Assembly: GCA_951799405.1 (NCBI GenBank)
Contig: OX637342.1
Coordinates: 19,556,582-19,620,581, forward strand
DNA length: 64,000 nt
Source: Agapetus fuscipes
Taxonomy: Eukaryota > Arthropoda > Insecta > Trichoptera > Glossosomatidae
Direction: 5' to 3'
Below, in pieces: positions 25,901 to 40,900 of the stretch. The position numbers and the translations under genes were made by a program. The notes below the pieces were generated by a model, which was given only the letters and a program-made list of their open reading frames with translations, had not been told where the DNA came from and searched no databases. Every line of letters begins with the position of its first letter. Position 1 is the first letter of the stretch.

Positions 25901-28900
25901 TATTTGTAGCTTAGCTGCGCGTATGCCACAAGAAAACCGTAATAAAAAACACGCAATTATTTGATTTATTTATTGCGTTTTATTCTGTAAAGGTTACTGG
26001 ATTCTCATCGTCATCAGGGAAGTTTGTGTTTTGTTGTTTTGACTCACTTTCTTAATACCCACACAGCCCAGGCCAGAGACCTGCTGTATACCTCAGGCGG
26101 GATCTAGTGTTTCTGCTGATCGGCAGCCTTACATGGCTGTGCAGTATGTATACTAGCAGGCACATAGCGCGCAGACTACGCCATGAGACGAGTACGCCAG
26201 CGTGGCTAGGTAAACAAACTTGTTGACTCCTGAAGGGAAAACATTTTTAAATCTCGGAAAACAAGTACATATACAACTTTATAGCGCTCTATCAATAATG
26301 TATGGAATGTAAAACGTTCTCTCTTGTATTGAAAATTTTCTCTGTAGATACACCTCATCAGTCTTCCATTAGATATCCATTCTTTCTACATGTCCAAACC
26401 ATCTCATCACATTGTTTTCTATGTTAACTTTCCATTAACTTTCACATCCTCTCTCAGCTTGCGTTTATCGTTTACCCATTCATTGTACGCTCCATCTCCT
26501 GGAGTTTTTCCTCTGTCATACTCCTCAAGTATTTCATTTCCACCGTACATAACTTACTCATTTCGCTGTCGTTTGTAGTCCATGCTTCACTTCGGTACGT
26601 CAATAGCGGTAACAATATGGCATTGTGTACCGACATTCTCAAATCCATCGCCAGCCGCTTGTCTCTGCTAGTCTTCCTACCGCATGACGTTTTCCCGGCA
26701 TACATGTAAATGGTGGTCTCTTCTAAACTGCGTACCCCTTCTCTACATTGTCTGTAGATCTACAGATTATGAATAAAACATCATTGATGGATAGCGGTTT
26801 ATCTTTTGTAATTGCATCTAATTCTTCTCTTACACAATGCTTCATTGAATAAGAACTAAGCCATCTCACGTAAATGATATGAATAATTTACAACAGCGAA
26901 AACAGGTGAGGATGTTTAGTTGTCCTGTCATTTGCTTGTCACACACACAGGTGTAACTAAGCTACACATATAGTGTAACTTCTTGCCGCGTTATCCCCGA
27001 AGGGGTCGCATGTGGCGAGTTGAACCTATTTATTTTTACAGGTAAGGGGGCCGGCCTTACGCCAACCACTTCGGTTGAAGTGGGGGTTTCCCAGCTCCCG
27101 AGAGAGCTGGTACTCATTTCTTGTGAAGGCTGAGTAAACCTTGCCGGTATTATTATTTTGGGGTTTGAAATAAACACCGAAACGGGAAATCATTTCTGAC
27201 ACCCTCGCGCTCGGTGGGATTCGAACCCGAGCTCACGGCATGGAATGCAAGCACTCTACCAACTGAGCTATCGACCGGTGTGCTAGTAATATAAGTTGTA
27301 CATAATTAAAAACGTCAATCTAGGGAATTTCTTGGACATGAGGAAATCGCTGTGGCTGGTATAGTCGGGGGGATAAGGCGTTGCTACTCGAATTTTTGTT
27401 TTTGAAACCACCGCAAGTTCGAACCCCGCCTGCACCTTGTTCAATAGATGCCATTTGGTAATTATTAATCAATAATTCATTAAATATAAAATTATGAATT
27501 AATAATTGATAATGTTTCTGGCCAGGCAAAATAGGTTGGTGAATTGCATTCCTCTTCACAAATATATTGAAACACAAAAATCATTTTCACATATAATCTT
27601 ATTTTCTAAATACATCCTAGATTGCCGTGTTTGTTTGTAAACGACTCGCATGTTTAGATAGTATTGTTTAGTAAGAGAACGCGGAAGGCCCTGCCACGAG
27701 CCTGCGCTCCATAAGAGCAAGTGCGTAGTAATGTATGTTGCCTGTTAGCTACTCGGCTGCTGGAGGTGAGGGGCGGGCCGTGGGCGCCGCTAAGCAGACA
27801 CTGGAGCATTCACGCAGTGGCGTAACTCAAGAGAGTAGGGAGCTCTCTGCCAGCCCGGTACCAGCTCTCTACCAGCTGTAGGCAACGGGGCATAACAATG
27901 CATCCGAACTGTACGATGAAACCTGGCGACCGCTTAACCTTTAGATTAATTAGCTTAGACACCAACCACAATGATTGCGGTGCTCCTTCCTAGAATAGAT
28001 TTTGGACCAGTAGCCTTGCAACGAAGAAGAATCTATAATTTACAATCTAAGTTGCAAATATTTATAGGTATGTGCAGGATAACTCTTGGTAATATTTGTG
28101 CTGCGATCAATTATTCAAAATAAACCTTTGGTCTCCGTTTTGTTTTATTTTTATTTTTGGAACGATATCTCTATTTGTCACATTACTGAGGTCGCTAACT
28201 TGCTCTAGAGATGTCCATAGCTTGCGCATCATGTTCTAGAAACGTTCCGTACTGTGAATGAAAATGCGTGTTACATTCCCAAGTAAAATCAGTTGCTCCG
28301 ATTCTGACTCCAGCCATGCCAAGGTAGAATGAGAGCCCCATGAACTCATTCAGGATGTCGTAGGCCCGGTATTTTCAGCGTTAGCATAGTGACTTTATAC
28401 TGAATGAAAAGGACGCACTTAAATCAATCGTGTGGGTAGTTATTATTCTCAGTTTAAAGTCATATATATTCCAACGTTGAAAACACCGGGCCTTACTCTA
28501 CTCGTATTTATTGATGCTACGCCTTTGTCTGTAACGTGTTATTGACAAATTTCAGCCATATCCGTTCGCCCTAAGAGTAATGCCAGCCTGCCTTATGTCA
28601 TCTACATAATATAAGAGCTGTAGGTTGTTCCCTGACTAATAGGCTGGTGTGAGGTTGATCACCCACCCCATAAAAAATGGTTCACTTTGCCAATGTGACT
28701 TATGTTTCAAAAAGGTTTGCAAGAGTCGCAAGGTTTGTGTTCATTTGAGATTGGAGTTTTATGTTGTAGGTCCACATGCGACATGTGTAAGCGCAAAATT
28801 ATACGTGTCTGCTTGTGGGAATGCATGTACCTAATATGAATCCTAATTGTAATATGTCATTGCAACTTAGATTATAGATATGATGAGTACAAGTATACAA

Positions 28901-31900
28901 GCACTGGAATTACATTTACTATTGTTTTCCTTCGCTAGAGTTGGTTTGCGTGACTAAGTAAGGAATTCGTGAATTCACTTCCACACCTTGACTGCAGACC
29001 GCCATACTTGTCGCTTGTCACTGATCATCGATAGCATGGCAAGGTGGGCGAAGATGATCGTTAAGTGGCAAGCCTTCAAGCCAACTTCCTAGAGGAGAGG
29101 CTGCAGCAAGAGAGGGGAATGGAGTGTGCGAGGTCAGACCCCTAGTGGCGGGATATACGCACAGATAAACTAATTATCTGTCGCCAGTAACAGTGTATAG
29201 TGGACACTGACTGGCGTCTTCTTCCTATGGATCAGCGTGGGAGTGCGAGAGTGTGCGCAGCCATACATCAAGTTCTCAAGTGACGGCCACGCACTCCTTC
29301 TACTCACAGACGACTGTGAAGAGGCCAGCTCACTAGGCAGATGGGTGTCCATGCGCAGTTACAGTGTACGCAGCCATACAACAAGTCCTCAAGTGACGGC
29401 CACGCACTCCTTCTACTCACAGACGACTGTGAAGAGGCCAGCTCACTAGGCAGATGGGTGTCCATGCGCAGTTACAGTGTACGCAGCCATACAACAAGTC
29501 CTCAAGTGACGGCCACGCACTCCTTCTACTCACAGACGACTGTGAAGAGGCCAGCTCACTAGGCAGATGGGTGTCCATGCGCAGTTACAGTGTACGCAGC
29601 CATACAACAAGTCCTCAAGTGACGGCCACGCACTCCTTCTACTCACAGACGACTGTGAAGAGGCCAGCTCACTAGGCAGATGGGTGTCCATGCGCAGTTA
29701 CAGTGTACGCAGCCATACAACAAGTCCTCAAGTGACGGCCACGCACTCCTTCTACTCACAGACGACTGTGAAGAGGCCAGCTCACTAGGCAGATGGGTGT
29801 CCATGCGCAGTTACAGTGTACGCAGCCATACAACAAGTCCTCAAGTGACGGCCACGCACTCCTTCTACTCACAGACGACTGTGAAGAGGCCAGCTCACTA
29901 GGCAGATGGGTGTCCATGCGCAGTTACAGTGTACGCAGCCATACAACAAGTCCTCAAGTGACGGCCACGCACTCCTTCTACTCACAGACGACTGTGAAGA
30001 GGCCAGCTCACTAGGCAGATGGGTGTCCATGCGCAGTTACAGTGTACGCAGCCATACAACAAGTCCTCAAGTGACGGCCACGCACTCCTTCTACTCACAG
30101 ACGACTGTGAAGAGGCCAGCTCACTAGGCAGATGGGTGTCCATGCGCAGTTACAGTGTACGCAGCCATACAACAAGTCCTCAAGTGACGGCCACGCACTC
30201 CTTCTACTCACAGACGACTGTGAAGAGGCCAGCTCACTAGGCAGATGGGTGTCCATGCGCAGTTACAGTGTACGCAGCCATACAACAAGTCCTCAAGTGA
30301 CGGCCACGCACTCCTTCTACTCACAGACGACTGTGAAGAGGCCAGCTCACTAGGCAGATGGGTGTCCATGCGCAGTTACAGTGTACGCAGCCATACAACA
30401 AGTCCTCAAGTGACGGCCACGCACTCCTTCTACTCACAGACGACTGTGAAGAGGCCAGCTCACTAGGCAGATGGGTGTCCATGCGCAGTTACAGTGTACG
30501 CAGCCATACAACAAGTCCTCAAGTGACGGCCACGCACTCCTTCTACTCACAGACGACTGTGAAGAGGCCAGCTCACTAGGCAGATGGGTGTCCATGCGCA
30601 GTTACAGTGTACGCAGCCATACAACAAGTCCTCAAGTGACGGCCACGCACTCCTTCTACTCACAGACGACTGTGAAGAGGCCAGCTCACTAGGCAGATGG
30701 GTGTCCATGCGCAGTTACAGTGTACGCAGCCATACAACAAGTCCTCAAGTGACGGCCACGCACTCCTTCTACTCACAGACGACTGTGAAGAGGCCAGCTC
30801 ACTAGGCAGATGGGTGTCCATGCGCAGTTACAGTGTACACAGCCATACAACAAGTCCTCAAGTGACGGCCACGCACTCCTTCTACTCACAGACGACTGTG
30901 AAGAGGCCAGCTCACTAGGCAGATGGGTGTCCATGCGCGGTCAGGTGGCAGTTAGGTTTTTCTTTAAATAATCGCTATTGGTTATTGACTAATAGGTTGA
31001 TATGAGGCTGACCTCTCATGCTGGAAAACCTTGGTTCTCTTTTACCAATGCCACTCCGTTTCAGGGAAAGGTTTATTTTTTTTTAAGTTGTTCATGCGAG
31101 GTTTGGTTTATTTTGTATGTACACATGCAGCATGTAACTGCGTAATTCATCAAATATTTTCGTAGCTCGAAAAACTAAGAACTCCATATGATTTTATTCT
31201 ATTTATAAGCAAAATATACTACTTTCTTCTAATTTGGTGAAGAAACAAGGCGTGAAAAATGTTGAAAATGAAAACCAACCAATCTTTAATTTCACTGTCG
31301 CTAATACATTTTGAACACCCAGCGCTCTGAAATGTACCCCGGTGTCGAGTCCTCTTAACACCTCCCTACAGAGCTCTTACATGGGACCTTGTGTTGTTTA
31401 AAGTTCCTTGCAATTTCTGCAGAAGCAAACATGCTGATGGCGGCTAATCATCACACCGACGCGCTCACGGCTCGCTACAGCTGGAAGTCGACTAACCGCC
31501 GTGCAAATCTCTCTGTACTCTGTGACCAACTCAAGCCTTTACAAAAATAACTATTGCAAACTCACTGTGACAATTCAACTTGGACATGCACTTTACCCAC
31601 CTCCACCCACCAAGTTCATACAACTCATGCGGAGTCGCTTCACTTGGTGATACTTCACTTGCAATGTTTTTTTGGAGGCGGAAGGCCTTCCCGTTGAAGT
31701 TAATCAGCTAAAGTTACTCTACTCAAGAAAGGAAAAAGAGAATCCTCAAATCAGGGGCTAACTCTAAGAAGTCCCACCCTCCCAGAACGTCGAGGTTATT
31801 GAAGCTAATGTGCCTGACGGGAGCCCTTCATCGACGTGTATCGAACGAGTTGCCATCCGCGCTGAGCGCAGTAAGTTAATGGGTGTACATAAAGGTGATT

Positions 31901-34900
31901 TCTGATCTGATCTTGCACATTTTGCCTCATCTAGGTTAGCTACGTTTCTCTAACAAGATGAGAGAGGCCGCTTCCAGACGCGACTAGTCTAGCGGTGTGT
32001 GAGGATGCCTGCCAGCTGTCACACGGCTTGTCCGGCATCCCATACATTTCGGGACCGGAACCATAGACAACCCGTCCCGTGTGATGTCTCACATAGGCGT
32101 GTGACGTTTGCCCGCCTAGAAAAACATTATATTACAAATTTTAGCTGAGTCCATTCTCTGTGTTATACGAGTAGTGCCCTAATGTTAGTTGATCCATTCT
32201 AAATCTTATGACTGAATGGCTTCCTAAACGCTTCATCTTTTCCCACCCAAAAATATCACGATGCGAGAACCTAAACTTCATTTTTTTAACAATGTAAGTA
32301 GGTACTTCCCTAATTCGTTTTTGTTACCAACGGCAGCCAGGTTCTCCCTGCTGGTGATTTGTTGATGATTTCCTTCACAGCCCACTCTATTCCTCCTCGC
32401 TCTGGCCGCGTTCTCGGCACTTTATTCCATTAGTTGAGATTTACCCCAAACCAGGCGCAAAATGGCGAGAAAAAACTCGCTTAATATTTAATCAACAAAA
32501 TTCGTTTTTACGTTGTCAAAAAAAATCCTTCGCTTTTGGCAAACTGAATTGTCGAAGCCGACGCGCGCAAAGTAATAATCTGTCTTCTAGTAATTTATCT
32601 TGTCTAACGTGAAATAAATAAGGAACATAGCCGCACACAACAGGAGACCCGCCATCTGCACGACAATATGTTTTGAAATACGATTTGAATAATGGAAAAC
32701 TATTGAAATTCAATCATCGTAAAGTATAATCATCATAATTGTTTTTGAGGTTAACTGGACAAAACAATATGTAGAGTCAATCACTGGGAACTCTGCGCAT
32801 CTTCGTGTGTTGAAGTAAAAGTGCATTTATAAAAGGGAAACCAAGAGCCAGTGCGTGACCAATTATATCTCACATGTTTGCAGTGTGCAGTGTGCAGTGT
32901 GCATGCCATCTCTGAACTCTTGTGCTTATTACTTAAAATAATGGTTCAACGAAATGTCATTCACTGAATTATTCAGTAATTGTTCAATGACGACAATATT
33001 GCTTTTACTAACTTTACCGCTAGTATAAAACATAGCGTGAATTCCCCAATGTAAGTAGAGAAATGTATGGAAACTAAATCACTCCCAGCTGCTGTGTCCG
33101 CCATGTATTGTATTATTTATGATGTGGTGGGGAAGTTACGCGATGTTTTATTCTACCAGTTCTTATTTATTAATCGATTAACACAGAGTTATCATTTCCA
33201 AATCATTGTTGACAACAGATTTTGAATCCTTGATCATTGAACGCATTTGTTCCGTTTGTGTTGTATGTAAGGTAATCTTATATGAATACACGGTTTGTTC
33301 AAAAAATTGTGAGAAGAATTAATCTCATGTCTTATTTCAAAATAAAATAAATCTTCTCTGTCGCAAGTCATGGTATTATTCTACCAATTTTGTTGATTCT
33401 GTCTGACGGCCTCCACCCCTTCTTGCTTTGTCATTACACACCACGGCGTAGGCTGCGCATGCTAGCCCTCAATTACCGTCGCAACGAGCCGCAAGCCGAG
33501 ATAAATCACTTCCGAGCCGCTCACTAAGCCGACCATCTGCACCCTCCCTCACTCCTGCTTCAATGATACATTACATTAGTTATGTACAAGCAGATCAACT
33601 GATTCATCCACTACAGGTGTTGTGATCAGACTGTATGTCTGCCGTACTACGTGCTGCAAAATATCTCATACCTGTGGACTAGAAAACTTATAAACTATTC
33701 AGTTTGAGAGCTCTCAAGATACAGCCAATCTCGGATACTTTTAAATTATTACGTTATGCAAAACATAATCATAAAAGTCTTTGAACTCGAAAATTTGAAC
33801 ATTTTGACCCTAACGCAGTTATGTTAATTTAATTTCTGTCACGTATTCCAGAATAGGGAAGTATCACATTTTTTTCATTGTATAAAATGGTAGAATACAT
33901 TTTTAAAAATGCATCTGCGTTTTTAAAAAAAAATTATCTTGATTAGTTTTTACACTAAAGCTCTTTAAAATTAGCGTATTCTCGATTTCCGGAAAAAAGG
34001 TCATTTTGTTTATTTAGGCAGATATGACGGCGATGCATTTTCGGAGTGTAGGTATCGGCGCGCCCAGTGGCGAATCTTGACGTCATTTTGACGTCAAGAT
34101 TCGCGAAGTCGAACGCGCTGCGTTTTGGCGCGACTAAAATTCTCCGCATTTTATTTTTGAAAATTATCAATGGTATTTTTATTTTGACTACACTAAAAAT
34201 ATATAGTTGTGATCCTTAAAATGTACTCTACAGAACCATATTATTTTCAACCGTTTTCCCTACCACTGCAACTACCCAATTGTCTTCCTTTTTTGCCCAC
34301 ATTTGAACACTTGCCGTTGACACAAGTTACCAGCTCCTGCGATTAAGCTGAGGAACATGATGTATTGTATGCTTTGTTGTGCAGGTGTACCAGGCGCTGT
34401 TCAAGCCGCTGCGCGTGTCCCGCGCGCAGTTCCGCCGCGTGCTGGCCTGCATGAGAGCCATCAGGAGGCTCAAGTGCCAGGAGGTGTACGCCATGGAGAA
34501 GGTCACCAAGGTGGACAGCCTCTCGCTGGTGCTGAGCGGCAAGTAAGTCAACAACACTAACCACAAATCTAACAATGATTTCCAAAATTGGGGGCCACAT
34601 CCTTTTTGATGTCAGACGACTTCAAATTCTATTCTCCCTAATCTCAAGACATTTCCGTGAAAGTCAACAGATGGTTGCGGCTATATATAATATGTAGCAT
34701 CGCATAAACTGAATCAACTTAGTCTGAGTTGAACGCTCCGACGAAAAGGAACTGTCCAGACGTTCGTAACAATAGGAGATTAAATTGGCAATTGTCAAAA
34801 TCAATCTTAGCTACCGATTGTCTTTAAATGGAAAATGTATCTTTGATTATCATCCGAAGGATTAATATATTATGTTGTTTGAATAATAGTTCATAGGTTT

Positions 34901-37900
34901 CATTGTTCGCGTCCATAAAATACGAGTAAATTGATTTATCGTTAACTTGTTTAATATAAACCATACAAACATTTTGGAAAACAAACAATTTTGAAAGGTT
35001 TTTTTAGTCGAAATTCAATTAAAGATCAAAAATGATCCTCATAATCCCGCTGTAGGCAAAGCCAACGAAATGTCACGCTTCGCACAAGGGTTCAAGTATT
35101 CACTTATTTCTTCTAAGGGAATAATAAAATTTGTGACCTTTGCGCCAGCGATAAACAACAAGCAAATTATCATGTTGAAGCATAGAGTGCTGGAAACATA
35201 TTCAGTGAGAGAGCTCCGAATAATTTTTCGTTCATCCTCACGGCAACATGTACATTTTATTAGATTCGGGAAAAGGTTAAATCGCTCAAACAACGAGCTG
35301 CTTTTCAACGTGAAAAACTCAAAGGTCAAACTACTAAACATTTTCATAAATTCGGATAACATATTTTGTGGTTTATATGGCAGGTATTCATAAAAATAAA
35401 TTAAATCATATTGGCACCTACGTTTATTTTTTTCTACTCCCATTTGGTAATTTACTAATTACAAAACGGCTAACGCAATCACAATGACATACATTTCTAC
35501 GTGAAAAATGTGTTGAAATGAAAATGTGCGCATGCGCATTGTCAGAAATGGAACTATTTTTGAATTTCGAATATCAACTTTGTATGGGGCTATCCTTCTA
35601 AGCGACCGGTAACAAACTTTTATTTGCCGTTTCCGTTCAAACGTCAGCCATAGTACATGAATACTTTCATCTTATTGATAGTTCCTCCCCACTACGTTCA
35701 ATCCTTTTTCAAATGAAAATAAATGTCAGTCTTATGGCCGCGGGGATCAAGACAGGTTATTTCGAACCGGATAACGCTGGTTCGAATCCCGCGACGATAA
35801 CTTCGACCCTGGTTCAACAGATGCCGTTGCATGCACACAAGCTTCTGCTTTCGCATGAAGACAACTGGCCAGGCAAAATAGGTTGGTAGATTGCATTCCT
35901 TTCCACAAATCAATTAAAAAAAAATATATATATCCCCTATCCCCTATAATTATTATATGTATAATTCAACGGCCTCCCCATACAAAATAAATGTGCGTTA
36001 ATGGATGACAAACTGAAGAACTCCTGAACAGATGCACGTCATATTCACAACAAATATTGTTCAGAACTTGAGATGTGCATCCTCATCATTAAAAGATTTT
36101 AAATTGTTGTTTTTTAAATAAATAAACATGATCGATCACAACACCTTTTTATGTAAAACCTATGCGAGAAACAAAACTCATTTTGACATTCGAATTTCAA
36201 ATAAATTGCCAACACTTCAACATAGGCTTCAAAGTTGCTATGCAAGTCGATTCTTTTTCTGTTGAATTCCGTTGAGTACCTACCTATATTCTTTATTTAT
36301 TTCAAAATTATACTTCAACCAGTTATTACATGTATTTTTTAGAAATAATTACGATCGATTAGGTCAACTTTTTATATGGAACCATACTTTTTGCGGCATT
36401 TAATCTTTTTAATATTACAATACGAGTATATAATCTAAGTTGCATAGATGCATTAAGATTTATAATTCATATTCAATGCACGCCCCCATGGAGACACGAG
36501 TAAGTTCGCGCTTATCAATGCTGCATGTGTAATAACAAATAAAAATTTCAGCCTCTCATAACCATAAGCCCTGCAACTTTTGCCGACCTTTACAGAAACA
36601 GGGGAAACATTTGTTAAGTGAACCCATTTATGCGATATGGGTGGTAAGCCTCATACTAATCCTTACGTCAAGGAATTTGAGTTTGAAAAATCCTTAAACA
36701 ACGGTTATCTTAATTTATAATCTAAAGTTGCACAAAAGAGTTTTGATGATTCAAATATAATGCACACCCACAAGCTGGCAAATGTCATTTCACGCTAACA
36801 TATAATTGTGGCACTTGATGTTTTTAATATATTAGAATATAAATCTATGTTGCATAGATACATTTTGTAATTCATATTCAATGCATGCCCTCAAGCAGAC
36901 ATGAGTGTGTTTGCGCTTACAAATGCTGCATGTTTAATTACAAATAAATATTTCAGCCTCTCATGACCATAAGCCATGCAACTTTTGCCGACCTATTCAG
37001 AAACAGGGGGAACATTTATTAAGTGAACCCATTTATGCGATAAGGGTGGTAAGCCTCATACTAACCCTTAAGTCAAAGAATTTGAGTTTGAAAAATCCTT
37101 AAACAACGGTTATCTTAATTTATAATCTAAAGTTGCACAAAAGAGATTTGATGATTTAAATATAATGCACACCCACAAGCTGGCAAATGTCATTTCACGC
37201 TAACATATAATTGTGGCACTTGATGTTTTTAATATTAGAATATATAATCTAAGTTGCATAGATACAAAAACTTTTATAATTCATATTCAATGCATGCTCC
37301 CATGGAGACACGAGTGAGTTCCCGCTTAGAAATGCTGCATGTGAACTTACAAATTATTATTAAGAATGTGTAGGCGCGAACCTACATGTGCCTGTCTTTG
37401 GGCATGCATTTCATATGAGCCTTAAATGCTTACATATCCTTGCAGCTTAGATTATAGATTATAGAATGCACATAAGCTCTGCAACTTTTGGCAACCTTTT
37501 CGGAAACAGGGGGAACATTTGTAAGTGAGCCATTTTTTACGATATGAATGTTCAGGCTCATACTTACCTATAAGTCAAGGAATATGAGTTTGAAAAATCC
37601 TTCAGCAACATTCATCTTAATTTATTATCAAAAGTTGCAAAAAAAATATATATGAATATTTGAATTTTGGGTTTGAATGTTTAACCTTATATGCGGCATG
37701 TATAAGTGCGACCTTATATGTGTCTGCTTGTGGACATAATTTAAAATTAATCCTAAATGTAATATATCTTTGCAACTTAGATTAGATTAGATAATCGAAG
37801 GGAATGATAAATTACACGGTTTGACAAAGGTAAGGTTTTAATTACTTCAAATGGACGAGTACATTATAATGACTATTATTTACTATTTTCTTATTTATTT

Positions 37901-40900
37901 AATGGTCGTAGAAAAAGTATTGTATGCCACTGCACGTAATTAGTCTTTGTAACACTCTTGCTGTCTATTGTGCCAAAGACTATCATTACTTGGCAGTGGC
38001 ATAAATAACTAACACCGCAATGGCAAAGCCTGTAGCGCATGCACCATTCTCATTGGAACATGTGTGCGCTGGTACTCCGACGGTATCATATCGTTTTCGA
38101 TTTGAATTTCTAATTCAGAATATTGCCAATCAAACTCTACATTCGAAATTATTGGACATATTCCTAGTTTTTTGTTGAAGAGCCAACTGGCTCTGGGAAT
38201 ATGGGAATTCTCGAAATGAATTTCTCCGTTTATTATTGCTATTTTTTTTTCAATGTTGACTCTTTTCCTAATCCGACCACGCTGAGAAAATTGAAAACTT
38301 TACAATTCCGAAATGGCGTCGTAAAGTTTGAAATTAATTACGATTGTAAAAATGCAAATTGTCCATTGAAATGAAGCCATTATCCCAGCGTGCGGACATT
38401 CATCATCGCTCATTTGTTTTGACAGATTCGGCGATTTGAATTTTTCCGGCACAGAATTCGAATTCAAATTAAGAATACGAACAAGCGCGAAGTTGGGCTC
38501 GGGTGACGCGTTCCGAATTTGAAAATTTCAACCGAACGACCAGTTTACATGATTATCAATGTAAGGATTAGAAGAAAACACACATTTGTATATTTTTTTG
38601 AATACCGTTACTTATATGTCTTTTCATTACCTAGGTATGTACTAGGTACTTAGGTACGTAAGTAGGTAGTACGTTGATTTATTCTCTAAATGATCTATTT
38701 GCCAATGCCAACCTGCATCTATCATGCAATTTCCCATTGTTATGAAAGAGTGTTCGTGGTTGGTAGGTTTTCATCAACAACACTATGTAGGTACATAATA
38801 ATAATAACATAGATGCAAAAAATGTATTTCATACAAATGTAGGTAATGCCCATGCACAAGACGCGAGACCTTGCGGTCGTCATTACGTCAGTTTGCTAAC
38901 CAAATAACCTGCCAATATTAATTGTTGGTTTCTTAGGCCCTAGCTTCCGAGGCCACCGTCGTCACACCTCCAAAGAAAATTTAGAATGTTCTGATTCAAT
39001 AATAGTTATTTTTAAATTGCACGTTTTCTTATAATGGACGCTTAAATTTGAACATGTATTTTTTTCTCAATGGGAAATCGTCACATCACAAAATATATGT
39101 TCGCTTTCTCCCTGGCAAGCCGGCCGTGCGACGTCACAATTTTGTTGTCTACGGAATTTCTTCTGAGTCCATTTATAATGGCCTTGAGACAAAATTTTAA
39201 AATATATTTTTTATCGGGGGGCAAACGTCACAGATCTATGAGAATAAGGTCCTTAGCAACCAAGAACATAATATAAGTAGCCGAGTCCATTATAACTTTA
39301 ATGGGCTTAAAAACGCCTTAAAGAAAACAGTTTGTTTTTCTTTTAGAAGCAGCGTACAGGAACATGATATGGCAGCGTCGCCTACTGTTGTACTGCATGT
39401 GTAGGGAGTAAAATACCAATCGCCATTTTGCGCGTTTTCCCGCCGCCTTTTCCAAATGCCAGATGAGGACACACTGCCAGCGTGCAGCGCACACCCAGCC
39501 ACACCTGGAGTAGAGTAGCAGTAGAGTACTCTCTGCTTTATACTTCACGGGAAATCAAATGCCAGATGAGGACACACTGCCAGCGTGCAGCGCACACCCA
39601 GCCACACCTGGAGTAGAGTAGCAGTAGAGTACTCTCTGCTTTATACTTCACGGGAAATCAAATGCCAGATGAGGACACACTGCCAGCGTGCAGCGCACAC
39701 CCAGCCACACCTGGAGTAGAGTAGCAGTAGAGTACTCTCTGCTTTATACTTCACGGGAAATCAAATGTCAGATGAGGACACACTGCCAGCGTGCAGCGCA
39801 CACCCAGCCACACCTGGAGTAGAGTAGCAGTAGAGTACTCTCTGCTTTATACTTCACGGGAAATCAAATGTCAGATGAGGACACACTGCCAGCGTGCAGC
39901 GCACACCCAGCCACACCTGGAGTAGAGTAGCAGTAGAGTACTCTCTGCTTTATACTTCACGGGAAATCAAATGCCAGATGAGGACACACTGCCAGCGTGC
40001 AGCGCACACCCAGCCACACCTGGAGTAGAGTAGCAGTAGAGTACTCTCTGCTTTATACTTCACGGGAAATCAAATGTCAGATGAGGACACACTGCCAGCG
40101 TGCAGCGCACACCCAGCCACACCTGGAGTAGAGTAGCAGTAGAGTACTCTCTGCTTTATACTTCACGGGAAATCAAATGCCAGATGAGGACACACTGCCA
40201 GCGTGCAGCGCACACCCAGCCACACCTGGAGTAGAGTAGCAGTAGAGTACTCTCTGCTTTATACTTCACGGGAAATCAAATGTCAGATGAGGACACACTG
40301 CCAGCGTGCAGCGCACACCCAGCCACACCTGGAGTAGAGTAGCAGTAGAGTACTCTCTGCTTTATACTTCACGGGAAATCAAATGCCAGATGAGGACACA
40401 CTGCCAGCGTGCAGCGCACACCCAGCCACACCTGGAGTAGAGAAGCAGTAGAGTACTCTCTGCTTTATACTTCACGGGAAATCAAATGTCAGATGAGGAC
40501 ACACTGCCAGCGTGCAGCGCACACCCAGCCACACCTGGAGTAGAGTAGCAGTAGAGTACTCTCTGCTTTATACTTCACGGGAAATCAAATGCCAGATGAG
40601 GACACACTGCCAGCGTGCAGCGCACACCCAGCCACACCTGGAGTAGAGTAGCAGTAGAGTACTCTCTGCTTTATACTTCACGGGAAATCAAATGTCAGAT
40701 GAGGACACACTGCCAGCGTGCAGCGCACACCCAGCCACACCTGGAGTAGAGTAGCAGTAGAGTACTCTCTGCTTTATACTTCACGGGAAATCAAATGCCA
40801 GATGAGGACACACTGCCAGCGTGCAGCGCACACCCAGCCACACCTGGAGTAGAGTAGCAGTAGAGTACTCTCTGCTTTATACTTCACGGGAAATCAAATG

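Larger units (their letters stand above)
1925..34384 (+). other. bves: Popeye gene intron 1, transposon-rich
   Basis: This 32.5-kb GT-AG intron contains most mobile elements in the window. Stretches in which I see nothing recognisable are about 2660-4440, 10130-10730, 10900-11340, 16540-17560, 19000-19359, 25930-26330, 27580-28620, 28880-29230 and 31150-34060. Confidence 0.85.

Noticed and set aside
29341..30918. Fourteen overlapping 73-codon open frames as a repeated peptide gene
   Set aside because: They arise from the 113-bp satellite; the period is not a multiple of three, each frame ends in a stop in the following unit, and no splice or domain signal is present.
29237..30950. CRISPR-like array
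   Set aside because: Repeats are contiguous 113-bp units with no unique spacers, in a eukaryotic intron.
35039..35443. Opposed frames of 107 and 134 codons as host exons
   Set aside because: No domain, no convincing splice signals, and neither fits the Popeye gene phase or family.
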